Assembly (NCBI RefSeq): GCF_029946165.1
Contig: NZ_JAQSDZ010000006.1
Span: forward strand, 1-64,000
Direction of reading: 5' to 3'
Origin: Methylotenera sp.
GTDB taxonomy: Bacteria; Pseudomonadota; Gammaproteobacteria; Burkholderiales; Methylophilaceae
DNA length: 64,000 nucleotides
Under the pieces are notes generated by a model. It was not told the origin of the DNA and made no database searches. It saw nothing but the letters and a program-made list of their open reading frames with translations. A program made the position numbers and the translations under genes. This document shows positions 15,972 to 25,171 of the stretch, piece after piece (position 1 is the first letter of the stretch; each line of letters opens with the position of its first letter).

Positions 15972-16415
15972 TTAAGCTAATCGAGTTTTAATCAAACCTG
16001 ACATTTTCCCCATATCAGCTTTACCAGCAACAAGTGGCTTAATCGCAGCCATCACCTTGCCCATATCTTTTACACCAACGGCGCCTGTATCAGCGACCAC
16101 TTGATCTAAAATACTTAGAATTTCTGCCTCAGTTAACTGTTGGGGCAAGTATTCTTGCAACACGCTCACTTCGTACTTTTCAACATCGGCCAAATCTGTT
16201 CTATTGGCAGACTCATATGCAGCAATTGAATCACGGCGTTGTTTGAGCATTTTTTCAATAGCTGTAATCACATCAGCATCGCTTAACTCAATACGCTCAT
16301 CAACCTCACGCTGTTTGATAGCCGCTTGCAATAAACGAATAGCACCTAAACGCGCGCTATCTTTAGCGCGCATTGCGGTTTTCATATCTTCAGTGATTTG
16401 TAACTTAAGGCTCAT
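15972..16415 (-). CDS. GatB/YqeY domain protein
   Basis: The 147-aa protein belongs to the YqeY family, which shares its helical domain with the tail of GatB, the amidotransferase subunit that acts on mischarged tRNA. The start MSLKLQITEDMKTAMRAKD, the AIEKMLKQRRDSI segment and the end DMGKMSGLIKTRL are typical, and the length is normal (about 150 aa). It lies between the DUF3144 gene and dnaG, a common position next to rpsU. Its cellular role is not established. Confidence 0.93.
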   Translation of the reverse strand: MSLKLQITEDMKTAMRAKDSARLGAIRLLQAAIKQREVDERIELSDADVITAIEKMLKQRRDSIAAYESANRTDLADVEKYEVSVLQEYLPQQLTEAEILSILDQVVADTGAVGVKDMGKVMAAIKPLVAGKADMGKMSGLIKTRLA

Positions 16416-16451
16416 CTTAACTTAGGTATTCTAGACTCAGGCGTTCTGGTC

Positions 16452-16772
16452 TTAGGTATTTTTGATGTAAGTATCAAACTTAGCTTGATAATCTGCCATG
16501 TGCTCAGTTAGTGCAATTTTGTATTGATTTACAAAATAGTCTAACGCGGCCGCTTTTTCAGCTTCAAAGTTTTCTTTAGTGCCACATTGATTGGCAATTA
16601 AGAATGTATTGAATCTAGCAGATGCAAACAAGAAACTGGCATTCACCACACTCACATCGTTGCTTGCAGCTTGTTCATTGGCAAAACCAATGAACTTATC
16701 TGTCAAGCTCCAAAATGCAGCATCATCCGCACTAGCCTCTTGCTTTGGCTCTGTAATATTTTCACCAGCCAT
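16452..16772 (-). CDS. DUF3144 family protein
   Basis: The 106-aa acidic, helical, soluble protein matches the DUF3144 family: the central FWSLTDKFIGFAN segment, SFLFASARFNTF and the C-terminal YKIALTEHMADYQ are characteristic. It lies 9 bases after rpsU and 36 bases before yqeY on the same strand, so it is a member of the rpsU operon. The function is unknown. Confidence 0.85.
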   Translation of the reverse strand: MAGENITEPKQEASADDAAFWSLTDKFIGFANEQAASNDVSVVNASFLFASARFNTFLIANQCGTKENFEAEKAAALDYFVNQYKIALTEHMADYQAKFDTYIKNT

Positions 16773-16781
16773 TACGATGAA

Positions 16782-16994
16782 CTAGTAAAGTTTAGCTGGA
16801 AGTGTTTGTTTTAGTAAACGGCGATACTGACGCTTAACGGCAGCAGCAGCTTTACGTTTACGTTCCCAAGTTGGTTTTTCGTAGAACTCGCGAGCGCGAA
16901 GATCATTCAACAAACCTGTTTTTTCAATTAGGCGTTTAAAACGGCGAAGGGCAACGTCAAACGGCTCATTTTCTTTTACGCGTACACTAGACAT
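16782..16994 (-). CDS. rpsU: 30S ribosomal protein S21
   Basis: The 70-aa, very basic protein is S21, which aids mRNA base pairing with the 16S anti-Shine-Dalgarno. [18 protein letters not shown] and the [17 protein letters not shown] segment are diagnostic, and the length is exactly that of proteobacterial S21. It is the first gene of the rpsU-DUF3144-yqeY-dnaG-rpoD series and is divergent from tsaD across 212 bases that should contain both promoters. Confidence 0.97.
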   Translation of the reverse strand: MSSVRVKENEPFDVALRRFKRLIEKTGLLNDLRAREFYEKPTWERKRKAAAAVKRQYRRLLKQTLPAKLY

Positions 16995-17206
16995 TCGATC
17001 TCTCTTATAACAACAAATTTAATATGGGATTACTCAAATTTCTAACAGGCACTGTCGCGCTTCTGATTTAGAAACTGAGAAAAGCCGACTATTTTAATCG
17101 CATAATTGTTTTTATTCAATTACTTTTATGCATTTATGCGCTAAATGCGTAATAATTCCACTTTTAAAATCTTTAAAGTAATTAATTAGATGCCAGAATT
17201 TCTCAT

Positions 17207-18235
17207 ATGATAGTGTTAGGTGTGGAATCATCCTGCGACGAAACAGGGCTTGCATTATACGATACCGAGCAAGGTTTGCTTGCGCACGCGTTGCACTCGC
17301 AAGTTGAAATGCATGCTGAATATGGCGGCGTAGTGCCAGAACTTGCCTCGCGCGACCATATTCGTCGCGTGCTACCGCTCACTGAAAACGTGCTAAAAAC
17401 CGCCAATATAACTCTGCAAGATATTGATGCAATCGCCTACACACAAGGTCCGGGCTTGTCTGGCGCGCTATTGGTTGGTACTAGCTTTGCCGAATCGCTC
17501 GCGTTTAGCTTACAAATCCCTACGATTAATGTTCATCATCTTGAAGGACATTTGCTTGCACCTTTGCTTGAAGCTAATCCTCCCGCCTTTCCATTTGTGG
17601 CGCTTCTTGTTTCGGGTGGACACAGCCAACTCATGCGTGTGGATGGCATTGGTGAATATGAATTACTTGGCGACACCTTAGATGACGCCGCTGGTGAGGC
17701 TTTTGATAAAACGGCTAAATTATTAGGTTTAGGTTATCCAGGTGGTCCTGCGTTGTCTAAATTAGCGCAAAGCGGCAAAGCACGGTTTAAATTACCTCGC
17801 CCATTATTAAATAGCGGCGATTTAAATTTTAGTTTTAGTGGCTTAAAAACGGCGGTGTTAACATTGGTGAATCAACACCAGCCTTTAGATGCCACAACTA
17901 CTGCGGATATTGCTTGGGAGTTTCAAGAAGCGGTCACAGAAATATTAACGCTGAAATGCATGACAGCTTTGCGTGAAACGGGTTTAGATAACTTAGTGGT
18001 TTCAGGTGGTGTAGGTGCCAACTCAAAACTGCGTGAAAAACTGAATGCCGCGACCAAACGTAAATTATGCAAAGTGAGCTATCCCCGTTTAGAGTTCTGT
18101 ACCGACAACGGCGCGATGATTGCCTTTGCCGGTGCAATGCGCTTGAAAGCTATGCAAGGCAATGGCAATAAAAACTACGGCTTTAGTGTGCGCCCACGTT
18201 GGGATTTAGCAGAGTTACAGAAACCTACGATTTAG
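17207..18235 (+). CDS. tsaD: tRNA threonylcarbamoyladenosine transferase subunit TsaD
   Basis: The 342-aa protein is the catalytic TsaD (Gcp/Kae1/YgjD) subunit, which transfers the threonylcarbamoyl group to A37 of ANN-decoding tRNAs. It begins with [19 protein letters not shown], has the metal-binding [10 protein letters not shown] (about 111-120) and nucleotide-binding [10 protein letters not shown] and [10 protein letters not shown] segments of the ASKHA fold. Length is normal (about 340 aa). It converges with plsY, their stops lying 7 bases apart. Confidence 0.98.
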   Translation: MIVLGVESSCDETGLALYDTEQGLLAHALHSQVEMHAEYGGVVPELASRDHIRRVLPLTENVLKTANITLQDIDAIAYTQGPGLSGALLVGTSFAESLAFSLQIPTINVHHLEGHLLAPLLEANPPAFPFVALLVSGGHSQLMRVDGIGEYELLGDTLDDAAGEAFDKTAKLLGLGYPGGPALSKLAQSGKARFKLPRPLLNSGDLNFSFSGLKTAVLTLVNQHQPLDATTTADIAWEFQEAVTEILTLKCMTALRETGLDNLVVSGGVGANSKLREKLNAATKRKLCKVSYPRLEFCTDNGAMIAFAGAMRLKAMQGNGNKNYGFSVRPRWDLAELQKPTI

Positions 18236-18242
18236 AAACCGC

Positions 18243-18866
18243 TTACTTTTTCTTACCAAAACCTGATTCGGTACCTGCTAACAATTTTTGAATATTGCCT
18301 CTATGCCGCCAAATGAGCATTACTGCCATAACAGCAACCGCAATCACATAATCTTTGTACGCTGACAATAAAAACCACGCATACACTGGCGCAAGTGCCG
18401 CTGCCGCAATTGCAGCGAGTGATGAAAAGCGCGAAACCGCGAATACCACAATCCACGTAACTATCGCCGCTAAACCGAGTAATGGCGAAATAGCTAACAT
18501 TACACCCAGCGCAGTAGCCACGCCCTTGCCGCCTTTAAATTTATAAAAAATCGGATACAAATGCCCAAAAAATACAGCTAAGCCAACTGAGGCAACAACC
18601 CACATCAACATATTAGACTGTAACGCCAACCAAACGGGCAACCAACCCTTTAGTACATCACCCAATAATGTAAGCGCTGCCGCCCATTTTTTTCCACTAC
18701 GCAATACATTTGTCGCGCCCGGATTACCAGAACCTACAGTGCGCGGATCAGGCAAGCCAAACAGCTTACTCACGATAATCCCAAATGCGACAGAACCCAA
18801 TAGATACGCAGCAACAATCCAAACCACAGGAATCAACGTGACTGGTACAAATCCTAATTCATTCAT
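18243..18866 (-). CDS. plsY: Glycerol-3-phosphate acyltransferase PlsY
   Basis: The 207-aa integral membrane protein transfers an acyl group from acyl-phosphate to glycerol-3-phosphate, the first step of phospholipid synthesis. Conserved motifs are [31 protein letters not shown] (about residues 35-52) and [18 protein letters not shown] (about 105-122). About five transmembrane helices are visible and the C-terminus is basic. It is divergent from folB, as in many proteobacteria. Confidence 0.96.
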   Translation of the reverse strand: MNELGFVPVTLIPVVWIVAAYLLGSVAFGIIVSKLFGLPDPRTVGSGNPGATNVLRSGKKWAAALTLLGDVLKGWLPVWLALQSNMLMWVVASVGLAVFFGHLYPIFYKFKGGKGVATALGVMLAISPLLGLAAIVTWIVVFAVSRFSSLAAIAAAALAPVYAWFLLSAYKDYVIAVAVMAVMLIWRHRGNIQKLLAGTESGFGKKK

Positions 18867-19034
18867 TTAAACTCTCTTAGTCAGGAAGCTCACCGAAGCG
18901 AACATTCGAACAAATAATCAATCAAGCAACTTTTAATCACACAACTTTTAATCACAACTATATATTGTAGTTTAATATTCAAAATATTACTGGATTCTGG
19001 ATACTACAAGAATCACAACAAGAGAATAAAACCA

Positions 19035-19394
19035 ATGGACATCATATTTTTAGAGCAAGTGAAAGTACAAACCAAATTAGGCGTACCCGAATGGGAACGC
19101 ATGATGCCGCAAACCATTATTCTAGACATTGAAATTGGCTACGATTTAACCAACGCCTGCAAAAGTGACGCTATTGCAGAGACTATAGACTACGGCGCAG
19201 TGGTGGGCCGAATACGTGAAACCCTAACTGAACATAGCTTTCAATTAGTGGAAGCTTTGGCAGAACATGTTTGCCAACTGATTTTGAATGAGTTTGGGGC
19301 GTTAAGTGTGAAAATTAAAGTGGCGAAGCCTGCGATATTGCCTGGGCTCAAGGCGTTGGGAGTGGTGATTCAGCGTAATAATAAGTCTAATTAA
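19035..19394 (+). CDS. folB: Dihydroneopterin aldolase FolB
   Basis: The 119-aa protein matches FolB, which converts 7,8-dihydroneopterin to 6-hydroxymethyl-7,8-dihydropterin in folate synthesis. It starts MDIIFLEQVKVQTKLGVPEW, and shows ETIDYGAVVGRIRE and the catalytic-region FQLVEALAEHV, then a terminal KVAKPAILPGLKALGVVI. Length is typical. The next gene begins 17 bases downstream but is unrelated, so they may share a transcript by chance insertion. Confidence 0.95.
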   Translation: MDIIFLEQVKVQTKLGVPEWERMMPQTIILDIEIGYDLTNACKSDAIAETIDYGAVVGRIRETLTEHSFQLVEALAEHVCQLILNEFGALSVKIKVAKPAILPGLKALGVVIQRNNKSN

Positions 19395-19411
19395 AATTGC
19401 TAGGGGAAAAA

Positions 19412-20527
19412 ATGAGCCAAGAGATTAAGGATTTTTTTACTTTAAGTGAAAATATTCAACTTTTACGTGGATTTTTAAAGAAATTAAAAGCTACTGAGAT
19501 TACAGATTCAAATTTAGCAGTTTTAGCTAAAAATGTAGAGACCATCACTCATTTCATGTTAAATGATGGTCAGTTCTTTGATCAGAATTGTCAAACAAAT
19601 ATCGAATGGATAGGTCAAGCATTTATCTCGGAGATACAACGGTTTAATGATCAAAAAAATACAGGGACTAAATTAGAAGATAAATTAGATGTGAGCATTA
19701 AAAGTATTTTCACATCAGCATATAGATTCCTTTGTGAAGCTGAATTTTCCTCACCTAATGACCTCAACCATGAACTAAGACAAATTAAAACTCGTGTTGA
19801 CGAAGTGATTGACTTATTTACTGGCAACGATAAACAGCAAATTATATATGCTAACTACATCATGCCTGCTGACATTGCTAAACGGCTAATAAATCATCCC
19901 AATTTTAATGAAATTAAGTCATATAACGAAAAATACGACAATGCTGAAAAGTTAAAATCCGACTGGAGTATTGAGTTAGACAATAAAGAAAAAGCAGTAA
20001 ATGCACTTAAAAACAAATTAGATGAATACAAAACAGGTTTTAATTTTGTTGGCTTATTTAAAGGATTTAATGACCTATCAAGCTCTAAAAGGAAGGAACT
20101 AAACTGGGCTTTAGGATTTTTAATTGTGCTAGCATCATTAGCAATTGCACCTGTAGGAGTGGAGCTTTACTTGTTAATGTTTAAAACTGAAACAATAAAA
20201 AATCATTATTTAGATTTATTAAAATATGCAATACTTCCTACGCTTACACTACAAATAGTTCTGGTTTACTTTTTTAGAGTTGCACTTTTCAATTACAAAT
20301 CCGTAAAAGCACAACTTCTCCAACTTGAGTTAAGAAAAACACTCTGTCAATTCATTCAAAGCTATTCAACTTATGCAAAAGAAATGAAAACTACTGATAA
20401 CTCTTCTCTTGAAAAATTTGAAAATTTGATTTTTAGCGGAATAATTGCAAACGAAGAAAACCTACCTTCAACATTTGATGGGCTTGAACAGCTAGGTAAA
20501 ATTATTCAGTCATTAAAATCATCCTAA
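19412..20527 (+). CDS. Coiled-coil membrane protein, unknown function
   Basis: The 371-aa protein is not a family I recognise. The first 220 residues are helical and charged, with a Lys/Glu-rich coiled-coil-like stretch at about 180-210. Two transmembrane helices follow (about 231-255 and 275-298) and a 70-residue cytoplasmic-looking tail ends the protein. Its codon use is visibly more AT-rich than folB and plsY. The start is the ATG with AGGGGA 5 bases upstream rather than a TTG at 19397. It may be a recent insertion: it sits between folB and a repeat-rich region. A membrane effector or a stress protein are both possible; neither is shown. Confidence 0.72.
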   Translation: MSQEIKDFFTLSENIQLLRGFLKKLKATEITDSNLAVLAKNVETITHFMLNDGQFFDQNCQTNIEWIGQAFISEIQRFNDQKNTGTKLEDKLDVSIKSIFTSAYRFLCEAEFSSPNDLNHELRQIKTRVDEVIDLFTGNDKQQIIYANYIMPADIAKRLINHPNFNEIKSYNEKYDNAEKLKSDWSIELDNKEKAVNALKNKLDEYKTGFNFVGLFKGFNDLSSSKRKELNWALGFLIVLASLAIAPVGVELYLLMFKTETIKNHYLDLLKYAILPTLTLQIVLVYFFRVALFNYKSVKAQLLQLELRKTLCQFIQSYSTYAKEMKTTDNSSLEKFENLIFSGIIANEENLPSTFDGLEQLGKIIQSLKSS

Positions 20528-21116
20528 AAATCCCCTTTCAACACGCCGAGCAACGCAGACATAAAGGAAGCTTTCAGCAAGCGGCTGTTTGAGCCGTAGG
20601 CGAGTTTCCGATTGCTGCCTTTATGTTGAGTAGCGCAGGGTAGCCGTCAGGCCGTGGTGTTGGGGTGCCGTTTTGGCTTCGGCCGCCACTAAAGTGGCTT
20701 AACCTAAAGGTTAGCCTACACCGCAACTTCGTTGTCTTTGGTTACTTTTGGCGCCAAGGTCGCTGTGTAACAGCGGGCACTTGGCGGACATGCCAAGTAC
20801 TGGTACTTTTTAGGCAGTTAAAAGAAAGTGACTAGCTGTCGGGCTACCCCCGACATGGTTCAATCATCTACATATACTGCCAAAGCCGCTAGATTCCGAT
20901 TTTTCACATTTTACTTGCCACTTAAGCGGCTTAGTAAACTGGGGAAGACCTTTACGGTCTCATCGGAATGACGATTGAAGATGGACTTTACCCTCACCCT
21001 AGCCCTCTCCCTTAAGGGAGAGGGAATAGTAAAAAGATTCCCGCGTACGCGAGAATGACGGAATATACGGCATAAAATCTGCCCTCCGAACCAATATCTA
21101 CGCGCCTCCCAGCCCG
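20528..21116. repeat. Repeat-rich intergenic region without a gene
   Basis: This 589-bp stretch holds no supportable gene. About 20545-20870 is a GC-richer block with small adjacent hairpins (GCCACT-AA-AGTGGC at 20685-20698, then AACCT-AA-AGGTT), of a type that recurs between genes in many proteobacteria. It is followed by a perfect 22-bp palindrome whose half is CCCTCTCCCTT (21003-21024), and by a REP-like unit ATTCCCGCG-TA-CGCGAGAAT at 21037-21056 ending in GACGG. The block looks like accumulated intergenic repeats, perhaps including decayed coding remnants. Confidence 0.6.
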
Positions 21117-21152
21117 ATGCTTTTACTAATAAAAGCCTGTATGATAATTTAC

Positions 21153-21743
21153 ATGCAAAACATTCTATTCAAAAGATATTACTTAGCGCTTTTCTTCGTA
21201 ATCGCAGCGGTTCTATTAACAAGTTGCGATGATAAAAAACATCAGCCTGACAAAAATTCGCCAAGTAACAATCTAAAAATAGTCATTATTCGCCACGCTG
21301 AAAAACCAAAAGACGGCGACAATTTATCCTGCCAAGGTCAAAATCGCGCATTGCAATTGCCTACTGTGCTGTATGCAAAATTAAATACTCCAGATTATAT
21401 TTATGTGCCTGCGCTAAAAAGTGACGATGAGACTAAACATAGTCGGATGTTTCAAACCATTAGCCCATTTGCGATTAAATATAATCTGCCTATTAACAGT
21501 AAATATAGCGCAGACGAGAATGAAAAAATCGCCAAGAATGTATTTAACAAAGACGGTCTAGTGCTGATGGTATGGGAACATAGCGCTATTCAGGCATTGG
21601 CTGGTGCGCTTGGTGTGAAAGACGCGCCGCTATGGGCTGACAAAGACTTTGATAGAATTTGGATAATCACTTACCAAGATGGCAAAGCCATGCTAACGAT
21701 GGATAAAGAAGGCATTAATCCTGCTATGGAATGCAGTTACTAA
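21153..21743 (+). CDS. Histidine-phosphatase-superfamily lipoprotein
   Basis: The 196-aa product has a lipoprotein signal peptide ending in the lipobox LLTSC (Cys at about residue 25), so it should be anchored in the envelope. The mature part shows the phosphatase-superfamily signature IIRHAEKP (about 43-50), and a later WEHSAIQALAGAL segment may supply the second catalytic His. The protein is shorter and more diverged than SixA or phosphoglycerate mutase. I placed the start at the ATG giving the most compact signal peptide; ATGs at 21117 and 21141 are alternatives. Its substrate is unknown. Confidence 0.75.
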   Translation: MQNILFKRYYLALFFVIAAVLLTSCDDKKHQPDKNSPSNNLKIVIIRHAEKPKDGDNLSCQGQNRALQLPTVLYAKLNTPDYIYVPALKSDDETKHSRMFQTISPFAIKYNLPINSKYSADENEKIAKNVFNKDGLVLMVWEHSAIQALAGALGVKDAPLWADKDFDRIWIITYQDGKAMLTMDKEGINPAMECSY

Positions 21744-21750
21744 GGCAAGC

Positions 21751-22659
21751 TTACCCACGCGGGTGATGCATACTATGCAACTGCTTCAAGCGCTCGCGCG
21801 CCACATGCGTATAGATCTGCGTGGTGGAAATATCCGAATGCCCAAGTAGCATTTGCACCACACGTAAATCCGCACCGTGATTCAGCAAATGTGTAGCAAA
21901 CGCATGACGCAATACATGCGGCGACATATGTTTGGTAATGCCTGCTAGCAAAGCATGGCGCTTAATCAAATACCAAAAAGCCTGACGCGTCATCGCCTCG
22001 CCCCGATTTGTGACAAATAGCGCATCACATAATCGCTTTTGCAAAATTGCCGCGCGTGCGCCGCTTAAGTAACGCGAAATCCAGTCAACAGCCTCTTCGC
22101 CCATCGGTACTAATCGCGTTTTACTGCCTTTACCCGTAATTCGCACAACGCCGTCGCCCAAGCTGACTTCTGTGACTTTAACACCTACTAATTCAGATAC
22201 ACGCAGTCCGCAGGCGTAGAGTAACTCTAACATCGCCCTATCGCGCAATCCTGCTGGCTCGTCAATATTCGGGGCATTGAGCAAGGCAATGACTTCTTCT
22301 TCATTCAAACTTTTAGGTAAGCTGCGCGGCAGTTTAGGTGATTGAATTTGGATTGTGGGATCTAGGTTAATTTTGTTATCACGCATTAAATAGCGATAAA
22401 ATCTGCGCATGCTGGCAATTAATCGACTAATGCTCCGCGGCTTGCTCAGTGGAAACTTAACCGCTAGATATTGCTGAATATCGGCTTGATCTACGGTGAG
22501 TAATTGCTTGTTTTGTGGTGTGAGCCAAAGCGCAAATGAGGTTAAATCTAAGCGATAGCTTTCTAACGTATTTTTTGATAAGCCATCTTCTAGCCATAAA
22601 TGGTCAATGAAAGTATCCAGCTCTGCTACGTCTTGTGGCGAGAGCGTGTGCTCACTCAT
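21751..22659 (-). CDS. xerD: Site-specific tyrosine recombinase XerD
   Basis: The 302-aa protein is XerD, which with XerC resolves chromosome dimers at dif. The SAM-like N-terminal domain (about 10-95) is followed by the catalytic domain with the Arg in ACGLRVSELVGV, then HVLRHAFATHLLNHGADLR, LGHSDISTTQIYTHV carrying the His and Tyr residues. Length is typical. The ATG at 22659 is preferred because AAAGG lies 8 bases upstream; an in-frame ATG at 22665 is too close to it. It overlaps ogt by 8 bases. Confidence 0.96.
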   Translation of the reverse strand: MSEHTLSPQDVAELDTFIDHLWLEDGLSKNTLESYRLDLTSFALWLTPQNKQLLTVDQADIQQYLAVKFPLSKPRSISRLIASMRRFYRYLMRDNKINLDPTIQIQSPKLPRSLPKSLNEEEVIALLNAPNIDEPAGLRDRAMLELLYACGLRVSELVGVKVTEVSLGDGVVRITGKGSKTRLVPMGEEAVDWISRYLSGARAAILQKRLCDALFVTNRGEAMTRQAFWYLIKRHALLAGITKHMSPHVLRHAFATHLLNHGADLRVVQMLLGHSDISTTQIYTHVARERLKQLHSMHHPRG

Positions 22660-23158
22660 GCGCATAGCCTTTCACACCTTCATGCGCTAACAGCCAGCGT
22701 TTAAAAGATAATCCATATTCTTTACCCTGCATAAATCCCCCTATGCCATTTTGCGCAACTACGCGATGGCATGGAATGATCAGTGGAATGTTATTTGCAC
22801 CACAAGCATTTGCCACGGCACGTGGCCCTGAACCGATTTGACTGGCAACCTGCCCATAGGTAGCTACTTGGCCTAATGGAATGGCGGCAATAGCCTGCCA
22901 AACACGTTGCTGAAAGGCTGTGCCTTGCTGCTCTTGAAGCGATGAGTTAAATTGAGTGTTGGATTGTTTTAGGTATTGCTGTATCTGCTCGTAAGCTTGC
23001 TTGACTAGCGAGTTTTTTATCGCCGTTGGATGATAAAGCTGCAGACTTTCTTGCGGGGGTGATTCAGGCAATAAATCAATCGCAAGTTGATTGCCTTGCA
23101 TGGCAATGGCAACCATACCAAAAGGCGCATTAACAAGAGCTTCATATTGAGGAATCAT
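22652..23158 (-). CDS. ogt: Methylated-DNA--protein-cysteine methyltransferase
   Basis: The 168-aa protein repairs O6-alkylguanine by transferring the alkyl group to its own cysteine. The active-site motif IPCHRVV (about 131-137) is clear, preceded by the helix-turn-helix segment GQVATYGQVASQIGSGPRAV and followed by GIGGFMQGKE. The length suits Ogt-type single-domain proteins. An in-frame upstream extension to 23275 runs through the rplS terminator and is rejected. It overlaps xerD, so both are probably one transcript, and may be named ada-C or ogt. Confidence 0.92.
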   Translation of the reverse strand: MIPQYEALVNAPFGMVAIAMQGNQLAIDLLPESPPQESLQLYHPTAIKNSLVKQAYEQIQQYLKQSNTQFNSSLQEQQGTAFQQRVWQAIAAIPLGQVATYGQVASQIGSGPRAVANACGANNIPLIIPCHRVVAQNGIGGFMQGKEYGLSFKRWLLAHEGVKGYAHE

Positions 23159-23252
23159 CAGTGTTATGTTAAACCAATCTGTTGCAGATGCAAACGAAGA
23201 GTCATGGGTGAAAATTCGTGCATATAACTTTTTGTAAAATAATAGACGTAAA

Positions 23253-23284
23253 AAAACCCAAAGGCCTTTCGACATTTGGGTTTT
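23253..23284 (-). terminator. Intrinsic terminator after rplS
   Basis: AAAACCCAAA (23253-23262) pairs with TTTGGGTTTT (23275-23284), a 10-bp perfect stem flanked by T runs on both strands. It lies 27 bases after the rplS stop and closes the rpsP-rimM-trmD-rplS operon. Confidence 0.9.
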
Positions 23285-23310
23285 TGCTTTTCAACAAGAA
23301 GGGCTTAAAT

Positions 23311-23706
23311 TTAAGCGCTTTCTGCTGGAGCCATGACTTCTTTTTCACGTGTGAACAATTTTTCTTTAATACGTGCTGATTTACCTGAACGCTCACGTAG
23401 GTAGTAAAGTTTCGCACGGCGAACATCACCACGACGTTTAACTTCAATGCTAGCGATTAGCGGTGAGTAAGTTTGGAATGTACGCTCAACACCTTCACCA
23501 GATGAAATTTTACGTACGATGAATGATGAGTTCAAACCACGGTTACGTTTAGCAATCACAACGCCTTCGTATGACTGTACACGTTTACGTGTACCTTCAA
23601 CTACGTTCACGCCAACTACTACTGTGTCGCCTGGTGCGAAAGATGGAATCGTTTTGCCTAAACGGGCAATTTCTTCCTCTTCCAACATTTTAATAATATC
23701 TGCCAT
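23311..23706 (-). CDS. rplS: 50S ribosomal protein L19
   Basis: The 131-aa basic protein is L19, located at the 30S-50S interface. [20 protein letters not shown], the [20 protein letters not shown] segment and [19 protein letters not shown] are diagnostic. A slightly extended acidic/Ala C-terminus is common in betaproteobacteria. It is the last gene of the rpsP-rimM-trmD-rplS operon. Confidence 0.98.
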   Translation of the reverse strand: MADIIKMLEEEEIARLGKTIPSFAPGDTVVVGVNVVEGTRKRVQSYEGVVIAKRNRGLNSSFIVRKISSGEGVERTFQTYSPLIASIEVKRRGDVRRAKLYYLRERSGKSARIKEKLFTREKEVMAPAESA

Positions 23707-23747
23707 TTTCTATATCCACTGGGTTTCCCCTGTGTGGTTCCTTTTAA

Positions 23748-24506
23748 TTATGAAGAAACTTGTTCCTGCTCTAACTCACTGAGCAGCCGTGCTTCTTCTT
23801 TCGTCAACGGCCTTGCGGCCAATAAATCGGGACGTTGATCCCGAGTTCTTTTCAGCGACATTTTCAAACGCCACTGCTTAATCTTTGCATGATTGCCCGA
23901 TGTTAAAACCTCTGGCACTTTCACACCTTTATATTCTTCTGGCCTTGTGTAGTGCGGGCAATCTAACAAGCCATCTACGAATGAGTCTTCAATCGCAGAA
24001 TCACTATCACCTAAAGCACCCGGCAATTGCCTGACTATGGCATCCATCAACGTCATGGCAGGTAACTCACCACCACTTAACACATAGTCACCTATCGAGA
24101 TTTCTTCATCGACTAAGGCATCTATCAGTCGCTGGTCTACACCTTCATAACGACTTGCCAACAACACTAAACCTTGTTTCTGACTCAATTGCATGACTTT
24201 TTCATGCGTCAGCGGTTTACCCGCTGGTGAAAGATGGATCACCCAACTTTCTATATTCTTTTCAGCTTGGCTTACTTTCGCTGAATTAATGGCTTGCTCT
24301 AATGGTTCTACCAGCATCACCATACCAGGCCCGCCACCATATGGCCTGTCATCTACCGTTTTATGATTATCTGTAGTGAAATCGCGTGGATTCCAAAACC
24401 GCACATCATAAATCTTTTGCTGTAACGCTCTACTAGTAATGCCATATTTGGTAATGGCATCAAACATTTCAGGAAACAGCGTAACCACATCAAATTTAAA
24501 AGCCAT
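23748..24506 (-). CDS. trmD: tRNA (guanine-N1)-methyltransferase TrmD
   Basis: The 252-aa SPOUT methyltransferase modifies G37 of tRNAs reading CNN and prevents frameshifting. The start [18 protein letters not shown], the [20 protein letters not shown] segment, the knotted-fold [17 protein letters not shown] and the SAM-binding [17 protein letters not shown] are all present. I used the ATG at 24506; one at 24512 is an alternative. It lies between rimM and rplS. Confidence 0.97.
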   Translation of the reverse strand: MAFKFDVVTLFPEMFDAITKYGITSRALQQKIYDVRFWNPRDFTTDNHKTVDDRPYGGGPGMVMLVEPLEQAINSAKVSQAEKNIESWVIHLSPAGKPLTHEKVMQLSQKQGLVLLASRYEGVDQRLIDALVDEEISIGDYVLSGGELPAMTLMDAIVRQLPGALGDSDSAIEDSFVDGLLDCPHYTRPEEYKGVKVPEVLTSGNHAKIKQWRLKMSLKRTRDQRPDLLAARPLTKEEARLLSELEQEQVSS

Positions 24507-24527
24507 ATGCAAATCTACAAGCCATGA

Positions 24528-25115
24528 CTAGAAATCTGCATCCCAATCCACCAACATTGTTTTTGCTACTGTATCTACTTCAAGCACTACTGCGTCAATA
24601 AATGGCAATAATCTTTCTTGCGGTTTTTCTTTGGCTACGGCTTTATCAGCTGAATCTTCTTGCTTAACGGCATCTGCACGCACTGCAATCACATCATTAG
24701 CGCCAGTTTCAAAAACATCAACAATCAAGCCAAAATCAACATCTTGTTTGTTCTTAACGCGTAAACCAATCAAATCTGACCAGTAATACTCATTTTCTTC
24801 AGCTTCTGGCAATTGCTCTCTTGGCACGGCAATTTGCTTACCTTTGCAAGCAAGCGCCGCATCACGGTCATCTATGCCTTTAAGCTTAACAACTAGTACG
24901 TCATTGTGCGTTTTGGCAGTTTCAACCACCATTTCACGCCAATCATCGCCTTTACCAAGCCACCAAGTGTCGTAGTCAAATAAGCCATCAAACGCTTCTG
25001 TATCTGGCACAATTTTCAGCCAGCCAAAAACGCCGTAGGGCGCAACGATGCGCCCCATGACTACCATACTATTGCTTGTTTGCTTTGTATTTGCCAAAAC
25101 CTTAGTACTTGCCAA
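24528..25115 (-). CDS. rimM: Ribosome maturation factor RimM
   Basis: The 195-aa protein is RimM, which binds S19 and assists 30S assembly. The VVMGRIVAPYGVFGWLKI segment begins the barrel domain (about 18-35) and EYYWSDLIGLRV (about 105-117) opens the PRC-barrel. An Asp/Glu/Lys-rich insert (about 145-165) and the ending LVDWDADF are typical. The first 17 residues may be an over-extension since ATGs at codons 17 and 20 exist. It lies between rpsP and trmD. Confidence 0.96.
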   Translation of the reverse strand: MASTKVLANTKQTSNSMVVMGRIVAPYGVFGWLKIVPDTEAFDGLFDYDTWWLGKGDDWREMVVETAKTHNDVLVVKLKGIDDRDAALACKGKQIAVPREQLPEAEENEYYWSDLIGLRVKNKQDVDFGLIVDVFETGANDVIAVRADAVKQEDSADKAVAKEKPQERLLPFIDAVVLEVDTVAKTMLVDWDADF

Positions 25116-25171
25116 AATTAGCTACAGACTTAGTCAATCGCTCGGTGACAAAAATCACCAGAGCGATGTTA

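Noticed and set aside
22652-23275. Extended ogt start at 23275
   Set aside because: It would run through the intrinsic terminator of rplS; the ATG at 23158 begins at the family's usual N-terminus.
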